Shown: positions 5,393 through 5,411 of the stretch, piece by piece
Numbering within the stretch: position 1 is the stretch's first letter
Layout of the letters: each line of letters begins with the position of its first letter
From: Candidatus Omnitrophica bacterium CG02_land_8_20_14_3_00__42_8
GTDB taxonomy: Bacteria > Omnitrophota > Gorgyraeia > Gorgyraeales > Gorgyraeaceae
Reading direction: 5' to 3'
DNA length: 5,411 nt
Assembly (NCBI GenBank): GCA_002780805.1
Contig: PEUD01000030.1
Span: 1-5,411 of the forward strand
Notes under the pieces: model-generated
What the model was told of the DNA's origin: nothing
Databases searched by the model: none
What the model saw: only the letters and a program-made list of their open reading frames with translations
Position numbers and translations under genes: made by a program

Positions 5393-5411
5393 GGACGGTT
5401 TAAAACCGTCC
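5393..5411. repeat. Hairpin after glnA, reaching the window edge
   Basis: GGACGGTT (5393-5400) pairs with AACCGTCC (5404-5411), 18 nt after the glnA stop. The stem may extend past the edge, because G5392 has no visible partner. It shares the TTTA centre and a preceding GTA(A)GGG with hairpin B. Whether a U-run follows, which would make it the glnA terminator, lies outside the window. Confidence 0.65.

Overview
The window is one tightly packed, all-plus-strand stretch from a lipid A-making, Gram-negative-type bacterium. AT-leaning coding sequence with many AUA isoleucine and AGG/AGA arginine codons, an LpxC-FabZ fusion, LpxI rather than LpxH, and an alpha-type glutamine synthetase suggest an uncultured lineage such as Omnitrophota or another relative of the PVC or Bacteroidota groups. 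No phylogenetic marker is present, so this assignment is only an inference.

Bases 1-2746 are a lipid A module. They hold the C-terminal three quarters of a bifunctional LpxC-FabZ protein (cut by the left edge), lpxA three bases later in the same reading frame, a perfect 39-nt palindrome, and lpxI. These genes encode the UDP-acyl-GlcNAc deacetylase, the 3-hydroxyacyl-ACP dehydratase, the first acyltransferase, and the UDP-2,3-diacylglucosamine hydrolase. lpxB, which often follows lpxI, is absent; after an 88-nt structured spacer a regulatory gene appears instead.

Bases 2835-3544 encode a GAF-ANTAR protein, a predicted ligand-sensing RNA-binding antiterminator. As written it is split by a -1 frameshift exactly at an ATGA stop/start overlap at 2969-2972. 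The first 45 residues of the GAF region lie in one frame and the remaining 191 residues in another. This is either a sequencing or assembly error, a recent lesion, or a coupled split gene.

Bases 3545-3650 are a non-coding leader with two 18-nt hairpins whose stems differ by compensatory base changes. Then come queF (queuosine pathway nitrile reductase) and glnA (glutamine synthetase I-alpha). These two overlap by one base (TAATG), and glnA has a strong Shine-Dalgarno sequence inside the end of queF. ANTAR proteins classically control nitrogen genes, so GAF-ANTAR next to queF-glnA reads as a plausible nitrogen-control unit. A third hairpin of similar shape follows glnA at the right edge. There is no gene-free stretch longer than 106 nt.
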